Below, piece after piece: positions 11,026 through 22,375 of a DNA stretch of 64,000 nt. The notes beneath the pieces are model-generated. The model saw only the letters and a list, made by a program, of their open reading frames with translations. It searched no databases and was not told the origin of the DNA. The DNA is taken from contig NC_046295.1 in the NCBI RefSeq assembly GCF_004115265.2, positions 72,621,008-72,685,007 on the forward strand, written 5' to 3'. The translations under genes and the position numbers were made by a program. The DNA comes from Rhinolophus ferrumequinum (Eukaryota; Chordata; Mammalia; Chiroptera; Rhinolophidae). The first letter of the stretch is position 1. Each line of letters starts with the position of its first letter.

Positions 11026-11958
11026 ATGAGGCCTGAGAACCAGAGCAGCGTGTCCCACTTCCTCCTGCGGGGGCTCCCCATCCGGCCCGAGCAGCAGGGC
11101 GCGTTCTTCGCCCTGTTCCTGGCCATGTACCTGACCACGGTGCTGGGGAACCTGCTCCTTATCCTGCTCATCAGGCTGGACGCTCGCCTGCACACGCCCA
11201 TGTACTTCTTCCTCAGCCACTTGGCCTGCTCTGACGTTGCTGTTTCATCTGTCACCGTCCCTAAGATGCTCCTGAACATGCAGACTCAGGACCAATTCAT
11301 CCCCTATGCAGGGTGCATTTTTCAGTTGTATTTTTTCATAGTTTTTGGTACTTTTGACAATCTCCTTCTAGCGGTGATGGCGTATGACAGGTACGTGGCC
11401 GTCTGTCACCCTCTACACTACCCCACCATCATGAGAGAGGAGCTGTGTGTGACGCTGGTGGCTGGCTCCTGGGTTGTCTCCTTTGTCCATGCCCTCTTGC
11501 ACACCCTCCTCTTGGTCCGACTGTCCTTCTGCACTGACAGTACCATCAACCACTTTTTCTGTGACCTCACTGTGCTCCTGAAGCTGAGCTGCTCGGACAT
11601 CTCCCTCAATGAGCTGGTCCTCTTCACTGAGGGAGGAATACTTTTCATCTTGCCTTTGGGGAGTGTCTTAGGCTCCTATATCTGTATAGGGACTATTATC
11701 CTGAGGGTCCCCACCACGAAGAGACTCTTGAAAGCCTTTTCTACCTGTGGCTCCCATCTCTTTGTGGTATCTTTATACTATGGGACACTCGCAAGCGTTT
11801 ACTTTTTCTCTTCATCGTGGGACTCCAAAGACATAATTGCTTCAGTCATGTACACAGCAGTTACACCCATGCTGAATCCCTTCATCTATAGCCTGAGGAA
11901 CAGAGACATAAAACAGGCCCTACGTGTGTTTGTCAATAGGGCTAACTTCTTCAAGTGA
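11026..11958 (+). CDS. OR1J-like: Olfactory receptor, OR1J subfamily (copy 1)
   Basis: A 310-residue class A GPCR that would bind odorants in the ciliary membrane of olfactory neurons and signal through the olfactory G protein. Visible landmarks: N-glycosylation site N5-Q-S, GN at 41-42 in helix 1, LHTPMYFFL at 55-63, MAYDRYVAVC at 118-127, cysteines 97/179 and 169/189, KAFSTCGSH at 236-244 and PMLNPFIYSLRN at 281-292. The start [10 protein letters not shown] matches the MRRENQSSVS type start of OR1J proteins, and length is typical. An in-frame ATG at 10837 would add 63 residues, but that stretch lies before the splice acceptor and is not open in most copies, so I reject it. This copy keeps the usual HFFCD after helix 4. 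It differs most from the others (MLLNMQ at 81-86, T170, F178, D180). Subfamily assignment is from remembered human OR1J sequences. Confidence 0.95.
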   Translation: MRPENQSSVSHFLLRGLPIRPEQQGAFFALFLAMYLTTVLGNLLLILLIRLDARLHTPMYFFLSHLACSDVAVSSVTVPKMLLNMQTQDQFIPYAGCIFQLYFFIVFGTFDNLLLAVMAYDRYVAVCHPLHYPTIMREELCVTLVAGSWVVSFVHALLHTLLLVRLSFCTDSTINHFFCDLTVLLKLSCSDISLNELVLFTEGGILFILPLGSVLGSYICIGTIILRVPTTKRLLKAFSTCGSHLFVVSLYYGTLASVYFFSSSWDSKDIIASVMYTAVTPMLNPFIYSLRNRDIKQALRVFVNRANFFK

Positions 11959-13050
11959 CAATCACTAAATCCTCAGATCGCAGTCATGAGCACAGAGAGC
12001 TATCTCTCCTAAGATGATTGCGAGGTCGACATCTCCATATAACTTCAATAGAACATGCATTCTGCTGTCATATGTAGTGCTGTGAATATGTCAACTAGGC
12101 CAAGTTTGCTCCTTGGATTGTTAATAATTCTGTATCCCTAATTAATATTTTTGTCTGTTCATCTCTTATAAGACATGTACATAATCCTATGCAAAACCTG
12201 TCACAATTATAAATGTGGATTGTCTTTTTCTCCTTTTGACATATGTCACTTTTTGCTTATGTACTGTTTATAGTATGTTATTGAGGACACACCGATTTGG
12301 CGTCACAATATCGCAGTGGTGAGCTGAAGCTGGCTTTCATTGGCTTTAAGCTGATTGTGTGCTTCTTTTTCCAACTCACATTCAATGACATCATGTTGGT
12401 AGACTGAAATCAGCCATGATAAGAATAATTACAAAATACATGGGCAAGTCCTACAAGAAAGGCTTGTTAAAAAAAAAAAAAAACAGAAAGAAATTTTAAA
12501 AATACATTTAACAACAGCACTGCATTTATAATTAGGAGATATTTCTCTTATTTCTGGCATGGATCCTACACGAACATCTCATCTAATTCTTCTGATAGTA
12601 GTATAGATACTTGATATCTATATCTACATCTAGTAGTATAGTATAGATTGTTAAGATACAGGTTTCTTGAGGCTAGTGTATACATAATATTTCTTTTCCA
12701 TCATTTTACTCTAAACTTTTGTATGTCCTTATATCCGTGAGGTGTTCACTGTTAATGGTGTAAAGGTGGATTTTGATCTTTTTATGTAGATAAACAATTA
12801 TTATATTTCTGGAGAATTTAATCTAATAACATCGAATGCAATCATGATACATTTGAATTTATATTTTCCATATTACTGTATGTTTTCTATTTCAAACATC
12901 ATTTTCATAATTATTCTCTTTTCTATCTCTCCCTTTTGATTAAATATATATTTTGTTATTGTATTCGCCATCCATTAACTTATTAATCATACATTATTAT
13001 TATTTTATGACTATTCTGTGCTTTCTGTAGAAATTACTTCTTGCTTTCCC
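11959..13050. other. 3' flank of receptor 1
   Basis: AT-rich, with no further gene. The first ~500 bp are strongly conserved after all copies and would include the 3' UTR. It contains the empty MITE site at about 12878-12885 (attactgtatgttttc), where later units carry the transposon. Confidence 0.6.
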
Positions 13051-13500
13051 TTTAAATTTTTAAAAACTGTAGTATAATGTGCGTAACATGAAATTGACCA
13101 TTTTAACCATTTGAGGTATCAATTCAGTGGCATTTAGTACCATTATCACCACCATCTCATTCTAGGTCCCCTGAAGGAAACTCTATGGAAAATCAATGCA
13201 ATTGAGTACTTTGCAACAGTGAAAAAAACAGCAAAGATAACTATGAATCAATATGGAGGGATAAGCAGGATATGTTGTTAAATTTGCAAGCAATCTATAG
13301 CATGCTATTTTTTGTGTAAAAATGATAAAACATACATGTATCTGCCCATTTGATGAAAAAGAAACACAAGGAGAATAAATGAGAAACTAGTGAGACTGCT
13401 CTCCTAAAGGAGGTGGGTGGGACTGGGTAGAAAAGATGGGGAGATGAGCACATTTATTGGTGTAGTTTTGACTGTGTTACCTATTAGCAACTAAAAAATA
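13050..13500. mobile_element. Two old L1M fragments in opposite orientation
   Basis: About 13055-13165 reads as a minus-strand L1M 3' UTR (gtataatgtgcgtaacatga, accaccatctcattctaggt). About 13200-13500 reads as plus-strand L1M 3' UTR (atgaatcaatatggagggat). Counterparts lie in every unit, at about 20390, 27060, 28800, 36490, 38220, 44790, 46520, 53510, 55250 and 62945, so they predate the array. Confidence 0.6.
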
Positions 13501-13722
13501 AGGAGAAGAGGTGGTGAATAAAGCAAAATAGAATAAAAGAAAACAAGTGAACCTAACTACATTGAAAATCAATACCGTATTAGACTTAAGGGGAAAATAA
13601 AATAACTAACTTAAGTTTATTCTTAAACCCAGATTTTTGTCTACATGCTCTCACAATAATGGAAAAACTGGAAACAAAGTTTTGAGCTACAAATAGTGTG
13701 TCAGTAAAAGTGGTATGAATTT

Positions 13723-14160
13723 GGGCCGGCCCGGTGGCTCAGGCAGTTAGAGCTCCATGCTCCTAACTCCAAAGGCTGCTGGTTCGATTCCCACATGGGC
13801 CAGTTGGCTCTCAACCACAAGGTTGCCAGTTCAACTCCCCAAGTCCCACAAGGGATGGTGGGCAGCGCCCCCTGCAACTAAAATTGAACATGGCACCTTG
13901 AGCTAAGCTGCCGCTGAGCTCCCAGACGGCACAGTTGGTTGGATCGTGTCCTCTCAACCACGAGGTTGCTGGTTCGACTCCCACAAGGGATGGTGGGCTG
14001 CGCCCCCCTTCAACTAGCAATGGCAACTGGACCTGGAGTTGAGCTGCGCCCTCCACAACTAAGATTGAAAGGACAACAACTTGACTTGGAAAAAAGTCGT
14101 GGAAGTACACACTGTTCCTCAATAAAGTCCTGTTCCCCTTCCCCAATAAAATCTTTAAAA
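13723..14160 (+). mobile_element. tRNA-derived SINE of horseshoe-bat type, compound, private to unit 1
   Basis: It starts gggccggcccggtggctc and shows tRNA-like promoter boxes: ggtggctcaggcagttagag as A-box region and ggttcgattccc as B box. A second tRNA-like monomer follows further in (ggttcgactcccac). It ends aataaaatctttaaaa. Near-perfect direct repeats aaaagtggtatgaattt and aaaagtggtatgagttt flank it. Its ~440-bp, multi-monomer build is the form I associate with Rhinolophus/Hipposideros genomes. The equivalent sites in other units are empty (for example near 21057). Confidence 0.85.
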
Positions 14161-14837
14161 AAAAGTGGTATGAGTTTAAGATTTTGAAATAACGTGTTCA
14201 AAGATTCAGCAAATAAGTAAACATATTGAGGAAAGGGAATGACTCCACACCCTTGGGGAAAGGTGCTATGTACATGGTAAAGAAGAGGCTGGAAAGAACT
14301 CTATGGTGTGTACTTATGGGGTTTAAAACATATAAATACATTGAATTCTATGTTATATATCAACATACTGTTCCCACCCCCATTCTTTCTACTCACTCCT
14401 GACCCTACTCCTATGGGTAGTCATTCCTTTAGTTTCTTAGTTTCTCGCTATTACTTTTTGTGTTTTTTTAATATATATTTCCTAGTTGGTTCTCTGACAT
14501 CATTTAGAAGCCTTGTAAGCAGTGAATACCTAAAATTTCAAAATGAATAACAACGGTAATGGATTATCACTCAGAGAATAAATAAGAATCTATGAGTCCA
14601 TAATGATATAAATCAATTAAAAAATGAGTGGGGAATAAGGGAAAGTTCCTTCTTACAGGAGAATACAACTAATAAATATATTAATAGAAGAAATGTTAGA
14701 ATTAGAAAATCAGCATTTGTCCTCCACATTTGCAATAACTTTGTCACAGAAGAATCACCAGTGGATGTTAAATATAGTGGGTGAAATTTTAATAGGAAAA
14801 AAATTACATTTGTATAGTCTCAAAATACCTACCCAAA

Positions 14838-15036
14838 ATTTAGTGGTTACCAGAGGGTAAGGGGGTTGGGGGGTGGGGGATGAGGGTAAGGGGGATCAAA
14901 TATGTGGTGATGGAAGGAGAACTGACTCTGGATGGTGAACACATAATGTAATTTATAGATGATGTGATACAGAATTGCACACCTGAAATCTATGTAATTT
15001 TACTAACAATTGTCACCCCAATAAATTTAATTAAAA
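14838..15036 (+). mobile_element. Bat-type L1 3' end, private to unit 1
   Basis: Same 3' terminus as the L1 at 4969. It is flanked by perfect 15-bp target duplications (aaatacctacccaaa) at 14823-14837 and 15037-15051. Other units have a single copy of this target, uninterrupted. Confidence 0.93.
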
Positions 15037-15654
15037 AAATACCTACCCAAATGATACCTATTAATTTCAAGGTTAAAATGGTAACTTTACAGTAGAGAAC
15101 CTGGCAGACACCACCTTGGCCAATTGATCAAGGATAAAAACACTAGTAATTGGAAACATTGATGTCATGTCTTCTGATGATATGCACTATAGTATATTGC
15201 CAAAAATCAAAGCCTGTGTTATATATATATATATACATTCGTACAGAAGGTAAACATAGTAAAATGTTCCCCATTAGGGAATCTGGGTGAAGCCTGCTCA
15301 GGAATTCTTTATGTCATGTTTACAACTCAACTCTATCTTTAGAATCATTTCCAAAATAAAAACTTGAAAAGTCCTTTGTCCCAGCTGGAACAATACCAAA
15401 GAACACAGGCATCCAGGTCACAGCTGGCATCAGGGACACCATCCCCTGGGACCCCAGAACCTCTGGCTCTTGGACACGCAGCTCCCCAAAGGACAGGAAG
15501 AAATTAGCCAGAAGCCTGGGGACTTTGTTTCAGTCCTCTCATTAGTAATTAAGTGTTACCTTTAGACTCACTTCTCTGGAGCTGATTAGGGAACACGAAA
15601 GTCTGTTAGAAATACTAGGGCCACAGATAGTTCTTTTCATCTAGATACTGAGTC

Positions 15655-16615
15655 TCCTGAAGAGAAGCTGAGGAGCTGGGCAGCAGCCTGGAGCAGGTGT
15701 CTGAACTCACTGACGATGAGTACAGGTCAGAGGAGCTGGAAATCTGCACCTGGTGATGGATCTGCCTGTGGGCTCGTGGGTGGTGTATGAGACTCTGTGC
15801 TCGTGAGTGTGCGTGTGTGTATGTGTGTGTGTGTGTACTGTATGCCTGTGTACATGTCAGTTGGTGATTGCATGTATGTGTGTGTACTACGTATCTGACT
15901 CACAGCCTGACTATTTTCCTGAGTTAGATCCAATCTGGACCCTGTTTCAGTGCGTGAAGACCAAGTTACTAGCCTCCCAGTGTGTGATTAGGGACTCTTG
16001 ACTCAAACCCATGATCATAAATTTCTGCATCACAGCTGAGCGATGAGAGCAGAGCATCAGGAGTGAGAGTGTGGTCTCGCTGCTGGAGGAGAAGAGGCCT
16101 GAATTCACCAAGGAACCGAGCTCAGAAGGGCTCAAACCTCAGCTCAGCAGTGTGTGCTAGTGCACGTGGGAGCTGTGTCTGTGAGTGACACACACATGTG
16201 TGAGAGCAGGAATGTGTATTGTTTGCTGTTGCCTGTGTGTATGTCACCGTGGGTACGTTACCACGTGCCTGAGGTGTGCGTGGTGATTTAGTGACTACCT
16301 GTGACTGAACAGGCTTCACTGCCCCAGCTGACTGTCTTCCCTGGGAAGGGGATGGGTCAGAAGGCACCTCTCAGTAATGGGAGGGTGTGTGCTTTGGTGC
16401 AGTGAATGTGGTTGGGTGTGCATGTGTGTTTTGGGGCATCTGATTTGCATCCATGACCTCAAGTATTTCCTTAAGGGCCCTCCTTCTGGGGCACCATTGA
16501 CTGAGATAATTGAACTCTAAGCAAGTCCCTGTTTCCTGAAACAGATCTGCTATCACTTTCATGTAGCTGAGTGTGAAGGAGTCATTCAGAATTTTGCAAC
16601 CCTTTCCTTTCATTA
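15655..16615 (+). repeat. GT-rich block, unit 2
   Basis: Same organisation as the block in unit 1 without the extra TG-rich insert. A short GT run lies near 15811-15835. It ends at 'cctttcattaaatatcccc'. Confidence 0.7.
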
Positions 16616-17170
16616 AATATCCCCACAAAAAGAGAGAAAGGTAGAAAAAGACACCACCAACAACAAAACTCCAAGCTTCATCGGTGTGAAGTTATTGGGC
16701 TGAATCTCCATCAAATAGTGGTGAGAACTTGGGAAAGTTACTTAACTCTTAGCCTCAGTTTCCACATGTATAAAACGGAAAGAATTGCATTTGCCTTGTG
16801 AATCTTACAGAGGGTCTTGGTAAATATTTCTTGTATAAATAGAAGTTAATATATTTGAGAATTTTTTTCAGTTTGAAAGTTTATAAATATGAAGGAATAA
16901 AATTATCTAGGCTGGGGACTAAGAAAATTTTGGATACCTTTGGGTCCTCACAACTCTGAAATAATGTATCATGCTTGGCCCCCCCTAACCAACAGAAGGG
17001 AGGTTTCCTGTGTATTGGTTAAGAACATGGGCTCTGATCACACAGACGTACTGAACTGAACCCCATGGAGTAGCTAATATGTGGTAACTTTTAATCTACA
17101 GAAAATGATAACACATATCTATCAATTTATATATATTATATGTTTCATATATTATAGATAGTGATATACA

Positions 17171-17172
<2 letters not shown>

Positions 17173-17208
<36 letters not shown>
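17173..17208. repeat. (TG)n microsatellite
   Basis: Perfect run in the pre-receptor AT-rich segment. The homologous site is 4-5 repeats at 23870 and about 17 at 41251. Confidence 0.95.
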
Positions 17209-17209
<1 letters not shown>

Positions 17210-17491
17210 CATTCTGTCCCCTACTGTACTGTTTTCTGTCTATGGAATTTTTATCATTTCTGTTTCTATAACTTAAAACTAAAATAGGTAAAAGAACACG
17301 AATTCCTAGGCAGCTGTGAAGAGGTTTTAAAATCTGGGAATGTAAAGCTGATGTGTGCATTTAGTTAGAAACGTAGGTAAAGTTTTAGCCTAGGACCCAG
17401 CTGTTCACCAAAAGTTCAGCTTTATTAAAAAAAAATATTTTGAGCACTATTATGATTTGGGATCTATTCCGGCATCAAAAGGCTTTGAATG

Positions 17492-18078
17492 GCCCCCACT
17501 ATTACAGTGTCCGTGAGTTACACCTGTAGGTCATCGGGACGCGGCAGCTTCACAGGAGTGTGACAACGCGCTAACACGCCTCAGCACCGGAGTCTCATGT
17601 GTTTCTTTAAGGCAGAAACAACTGGTACCAGTTTGCCGAGGCTCATCCACTATTTCTGCCGCAGTGAACTGTTATGGTTTGGCTCTGGCCTGGGCAGAAA
17701 TGGTCTCTCTATGCTCATCATTTTCTACACGCACAGAGGGCAGGGACCTTCCTTTCTTGTTCACTGCTGCACCTCAGTCCTGGTAGAGGTCCCGACACAG
17801 ACTCGAGGTTCCATAAATAATGGCTGAAGGAAACTCTGAACGCCCCCTTGCTTCTGCGCCATGACGTCTTGTTGGCTGATTAGGGTGCGATGTTTTCCTG
17901 GAGCCAGACTGGGATGGAGCAAAGGCGCCTGTGTCCACAGGAGTGAGGAATTAACAGGAGTGGACTTACACGTTCATGGTTTTCCCAGAGCAGGACCACG
18001 AGATGTGATCGTCCTGTCATCCTTTCTAGGTTCCTGAGATTCCCAAACCTCCTCCAGCCCCAGCAGACACACGGCAGC
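17492..18078 (+). promoter_or_regulatory. Upstream region of receptor 2 with splice acceptor
   Basis: Same arrangement as for receptor 1. L2 remnant at about 17745-17825, acceptor AG at 18028-18029, ATG 49 bases later. The frame upstream of the ATG is closed, supporting the short start. Confidence 0.5.
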
Positions 18079-19011
18079 ATGAGGCCTGAGAACCAGAGCA
18101 GCGTGTCCCACTTCCTCCTGCGGGGGCTCCCCATCCGGCCCGAGCAGCAGGGCGCGTTCTTCGCCCTGTTCCTGGCCATGTACCTGACCACGGTGCTGGG
18201 GAACCTGCTCCTTATCCTGCTCATCAGGCTGGACGCTCGCCTGCACACGCCCATGTACTTCTTCCTCAGCCACTTGGCCTGCTCTGACGTTGCTGTTTCA
18301 TCTGTCACCGTCCCTAAGATGCTCATGGACATGCTGACTCAGGACCAATCCATCCCCTATGCAGGGTGCATTTTTCAGTTGTATTTTTTTATAGTTTTCG
18401 TATTTTTTGACAATCTCCTTCTAGCGGTGATGGCGTATGACAGGTACGTGGCCGTCTGTCACCCTCTACACTACCCCAGCATCATGAGGGAGCAGCTGTG
18501 TGTGACGCTGGTGGCTGGCTCCTGGGTTGTCTCCTTTGCCCATGCCCTCTTGCACACTCTCCTCGTGGTCCGACTGTCCTTCTGCGCTGACAGTACCATC
18601 AACCACTTTTTATGTGAGCTCACTGTGCTCCTGAAGCTGAGCTGCTCGGACAGCTCCCTCAATGAGCTGGTCATCTTTACAGAGGGCGGAATAGTTTCCA
18701 TCCTGCCTTTGGGGAGTGTCTTAGGCTCATATATCTGTATAGGGATTATCATCCTGAGGGTTCCCACTACGAAGAGACTTTTGAAAGCCTTTTCTACCTG
18801 TGGCTCCCATCTCTTTGTGGTATCTTTATACTATGGGACACTCTCAAGCATTTACTTTTTCTCCTCATCCTGGGATTCCAAAGATATAATTGCTTCAGTC
18901 ATGTACACGGTAGTTACACCCATGCTGAATCCCTTCATCTATAGCCTGAGGAACAGAGACATAAAACAGGCCCTACGTGTGTTTGTCAATAGGGCTAACT
19001 TCTTCAAGTGA
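18079..19011 (+). CDS. OR1J-like: Olfactory receptor, OR1J subfamily (copy 2)
   Basis: Intact 310-residue receptor with all OR landmarks (GN 41-42, MAYDRY 118-123, KAFSTCGSH 236-244, PMLNPFIY 281-288). It is the most distinctive of the copies downstream of unit 1. In helix 3 it reads IVFVFFDN where others read IVFGTFDN or IVFGAFDN (positions 108-109). In helix 5 it has I199, V206 and S207. It has I223, and S256/I258 in helix 6. By OR models, 108, 109, 199, 206, 207 and 256 lie in or near the odorant pocket, so its ligand range may differ. Further differences are E139Q and V154A. Expression is presumably monoallelic in olfactory neurons, as in the family. Confidence 0.95.
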   Translation: MRPENQSSVSHFLLRGLPIRPEQQGAFFALFLAMYLTTVLGNLLLILLIRLDARLHTPMYFFLSHLACSDVAVSSVTVPKMLMDMLTQDQSIPYAGCIFQLYFFIVFVFFDNLLLAVMAYDRYVAVCHPLHYPSIMREQLCVTLVAGSWVVSFAHALLHTLLVVRLSFCADSTINHFLCELTVLLKLSCSDSSLNELVIFTEGGIVSILPLGSVLGSYICIGIIILRVPTTKRLLKAFSTCGSHLFVVSLYYGTLSSIYFFSSSWDSKDIIASVMYTVVTPMLNPFIYSLRNRDIKQALRVFVNRANFFK

Positions 19012-19978
19012 CAATCACTAAATCCTCAGATCGCAGTCATGAGCACAGAGAGCTATCTCTCCTAAGATGATTGCGAGGTCGACATCTCCATATAACTTCA
19101 ATAGAACATGCATTCTGCTGTCATATGTAGTGCTGTGAATATGTCAACTAGGCCAAGTTTGCTCCTTGGATTGTTAATAATTCTGTATCCCTAATTAATG
19201 TTTTTGTCTGTTCATCTCTTATAAGACATGTACATAATCCTATGCAAAACCTGTCATAATTGTAAATGTGGATTGTCTTTTTCTCCTTTGACATATGTCA
19301 CTTTTTGCTTATGTACTGTGTATAGTATGTTATTGAGGACACACCGATTTGGCGTCACAATATCGCAGTGGTGAGCTGAAGCTGGCTTTCATTGGCTTTA
19401 AGCTGATTGTGTGCTTCTTTTTCCAACTCACATTCAATGACATCATGTTGGTAGACTGAAATCAGCCATGATAAGAATAATTACAAAATACGTGGGCAAT
19501 AACTGCAATGCCCAAGGGACATAGGCTAGTGCTACAAAGCAAGGCTTTTAAAAAAAAAGAGTAGTTAAAAAATACATTTAGCCCCACACCGCGGCATTTA
19601 TAATTAGGAGATATTGTTCAGTATCTCTAGCATAGGGTCCTATGTAAACATCTCATCTATCTCTTATAGTAGTATAGATATACTACTAGATAGTAGTATA
19701 GATACTTGATATCTATATCTATATCCCTAGATACTAGTATAGTATAGATAGTGGAGATGCAAGTTTCTTGTGACTAGTATGAACAAAAAATTCGTTTTCC
19801 ATTATTTTACTTCAAACCTTTCTGTGTCCTTGTATATGTTTGGTGTCCACTGTTAATAGTGTAAAGGTGGATTTTGATGCTTTATGTAAATCAACAATTA
19901 TTATATTTCTGGAGAACTTAATCTAATAACATTGAATGCAATCGTCATATATTTGAATTTATGTTTTCCATGTTACTA

Positions 19979-20219
19979 CCGTGTTTCCCCGAAAATAAGA
20001 CCTAGCTAGATCATCAGCTCTAATGTGTCTTTTGGAGCAATAATTAATATAAGACCTGGTATTATATTATGTTGTATTATATTATATTATATATTATATT
20101 ATATTAAAGACCCAGTCTTGTATTATGTTAAAATAAGACCGGGTCTTATATTAATTTTTGCTTCAAAAGACGCATTAGACCTGATGGTACAGCTAGATCT
20201 TATTTTCATGGAAACACGG
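19979..20219. mobile_element. Mariner-type MITE (complete), unit 2
   Basis: Terminal inverted repeats begin ccgtgtttccccgaaaataa and end in the complement with a few mismatches. TA duplications lie at 19977-19978 and 20220-20221. The interior holds mirrored 'gacctggtatta' and 'aagaccgggtcttat' motifs around a TATAT-rich pentanucleotide-like centre. No coding capacity, so a non-autonomous DNA transposon. Best preserved copy in the window. Confidence 0.85.
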
Positions 20220-22375
20220 TAAATGTTTTCTATTGAGACATTTTCATAATTATTCTCTCTTCTATGTCTCCCTATTTATTAAATATGTATTTTGTTATAT
20301 TCCCCATCTATTAAATTATTAATCATACATTATTATTATTATTTTATAACTTTTCTGTGTTTTGTGTAGAAATTAATTCTTCTCTTCCCATTAAATTTTT
20401 AAAATTGTAGTAACATATGCATAACATGAAATTAACCATTTTAACATTTGAGGTATCAATTCAGTGGCATTTAGTACATTCATCACCACCATCTCATTCT
20501 AGGTCCCCTGAAGGAAACTCTGTGGGACATCAATGCAATTGAGCACTCTGCCACTGTGAAACAGACAGCAAAGATATCTATGAATCAATATGCAGTGGTA
20601 CACAGGATATGTTGTTAAATTTAAATAAAGCAATTGATAGCTCACTACTTTTTGTGTAAAAATGAAAGGGAAAGAAAACATATGTATATCTGCCCATTTG
20701 ATGAAAAAGAAACACAAGGAGAATAAATGAGAAACTAGTGAGACTGCTCTCCTACAGGAGGTGGGTGGGACTGGGTAGAAAAGATGGGGAGATGAGTACA
20801 TTTATTGGTGTAGTTTTGACTGTGTTACCTATTAGCAACTAAAAAATAAGGAGAAGAGGTGGTGAATAAAGCAAAATAGAATAAAAGAAAACAAGTGAAC
20901 CTAACTACATTGAAAATTAATATCATAATTGGACTTAATAGGAAATAAAATAACTAAGCTAAGTTATTCTTGAACCCAGATTTTTGTCTACATGCTCTCA
21001 CCATAAAAAAAACTGGAAACAAAGTTTTGAGCTGCAGTAAGTGTGTTGTCATTAATAGTGGTATGCATTTAAGATTCTGAAATAACGTGTTCAAAGATTC
21101 AGCAAATAAGTTAACATATTGAGGAAAGGGAATGACTCCTCACCCTTGGGGAAAGGTGCTACGTATATAGTAAAGGAGAGGCTAGAAAGAACTCTATGGT
21201 GTGAAATAAGAACTGGAGATATCAGTTCGAACTTGTGGGGTTTAATATGTATAAATACATTGAAATCTATATGTTATATATATCAACTTACTGTTCCCAT
21301 CCCCCATTCTTTCTGTCTCACTCCTGACCCACCTCCAATGAGTAGTCATTCTTTTAGTTTCTTAATTTCTAGTTTCCACTTCTTGTGTTTCTTTTGTATA
21401 TATTTCCTAGTTGGGTTCTCTGACATCATTTAGAAGCCTTGAAAGCAATGAATACACCTAAAGTTTCAAAATGAATAACAACAGAGATGGATTATAACTC
21501 AGAGAATAAATAAGAATCCATGAGTCCATCATGATACAAATCAATGAAAAACAAATGAGTGGGGAATAATGGAAAATTCCTTTGTACAGGAGAATACAAC
21601 TAATAAATATATTAATAGAAGAAATGTTAGAATTAGAAAATCAGCATGTCCTCCACATTTGCGATAACTTTGTCACACAAAAATCACCAGTGGATGTAAA
21701 ATGTAATGGGTGAAATTTAAACAAGAAAAAAGGTACATTGGTATAGTCTCAAAATACCTATCCTAATGACACCGATTAATTCAAGATTAACACAGTAACT
21801 CTACAGTAGAGAATCTGGCAGACACCACCTTGGCCAATTGATCAAGGGTAAAAACACTAGTAATTGCAAAAATTGGTTTCATGCCTTCTGATGATATGCA
21901 CTGTGGTATATCTGCCAAATCTCTGAGCCTGAGTTATACATACATACATACACACAAAAAAACATACAGAAGGGAAACATAGTACAATGTTAACCATAGG
22001 GAATCTGGGTGAAGCCTGTCCAGGAATTCTTCATGTCATGTTTACAACTCAACTAAATCTTTAGAATCATTTCAAAATGAAAAGTTGAAAAATCCTTTGT
22101 CTCAGCTGGATCAATGCCCAAGAAGAAAGGCGTCCAGGTCACGGCTGGCATTAGGGACACCATCCCCTAGGACCCCAGACCTCTGGCTGTTGGACACGCA
22201 TCTCCCCAAAGGACAGGAAGAAATTAGCCAGAAGCCTGGGGACTTTGTTTCAGTCCTCTCATTAGTAATTAACTGTTACCTTTAGACTCACTTCTCTGGA
22301 GCTGATTAGGGAACACGAAAGTCTGTTAGAAATACTAAGGCCACAGATAGTTCTTTTCATCTGGATAGTGAGTCT

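Larger units (their letters stand above)
8101..15360 (+). repeat. Array unit 1 (receptor 1), most diverged member
   Basis: Order: GT-rich block, MIR pieces, upstream L2 region, receptor at 11026, AT-rich 3' flank, old L1M pieces (about 13050-13165 minus; 13170-13500 and 14560-15370 plus). Differences from later units: it keeps an extra ~330 bp of TG-rich DNA (about 9005-9340), lacks the MITE, and carries three private insertions (L1 at 9963, SINE at 13723, L1 at 14838). This makes it the best outgroup for the rest of the array. Confidence 0.8.
15361..22080 (+). repeat. Array unit 2 (receptor 2)
   Basis: A simple unit of about 6.7 kb: GT-rich block, MIR, upstream L2 region, receptor at 18079, MITE at 19979, L1M pieces, then the next unit. 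It has the MITE but not the doubled A/B flank, so it marks the intermediate stage of the array. Confidence 0.8.

Noticed and set aside
10921-11279. Open frames of 99-150 codons on the minus strand across the receptor 5' end, repeated in all copies
   Set aside because: They are shadows of a GC-rich, nearly invariant coding sequence. Conservation follows the sense gene and no motif is present.
12600-12650. Short tandem 'tagtatagata' repeats as a CRISPR-like or regulatory array
   Set aside because: They are irregular AT-rich microsatellite-like repeats without spacers, in a mammalian sequence, and vary between units.
13723-14000. tRNA gene suggested by A- and B-box motifs
   Set aside because: The boxes belong to a tRNA-derived SINE with target duplications and an A-rich tail. 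There is no cloverleaf with a plausible anticodon arm.
16326-16356. Palindrome ttccctgggaa (ttccccgggaa in some copies) in the GT-rich blocks as an Olf/EBF site
   Set aside because: The spacing between CCC and GGG is one base shorter than in the usual EBF site, and the position is about 1.7-2 kb from the receptor ATG. Not convincing as an OR promoter element.
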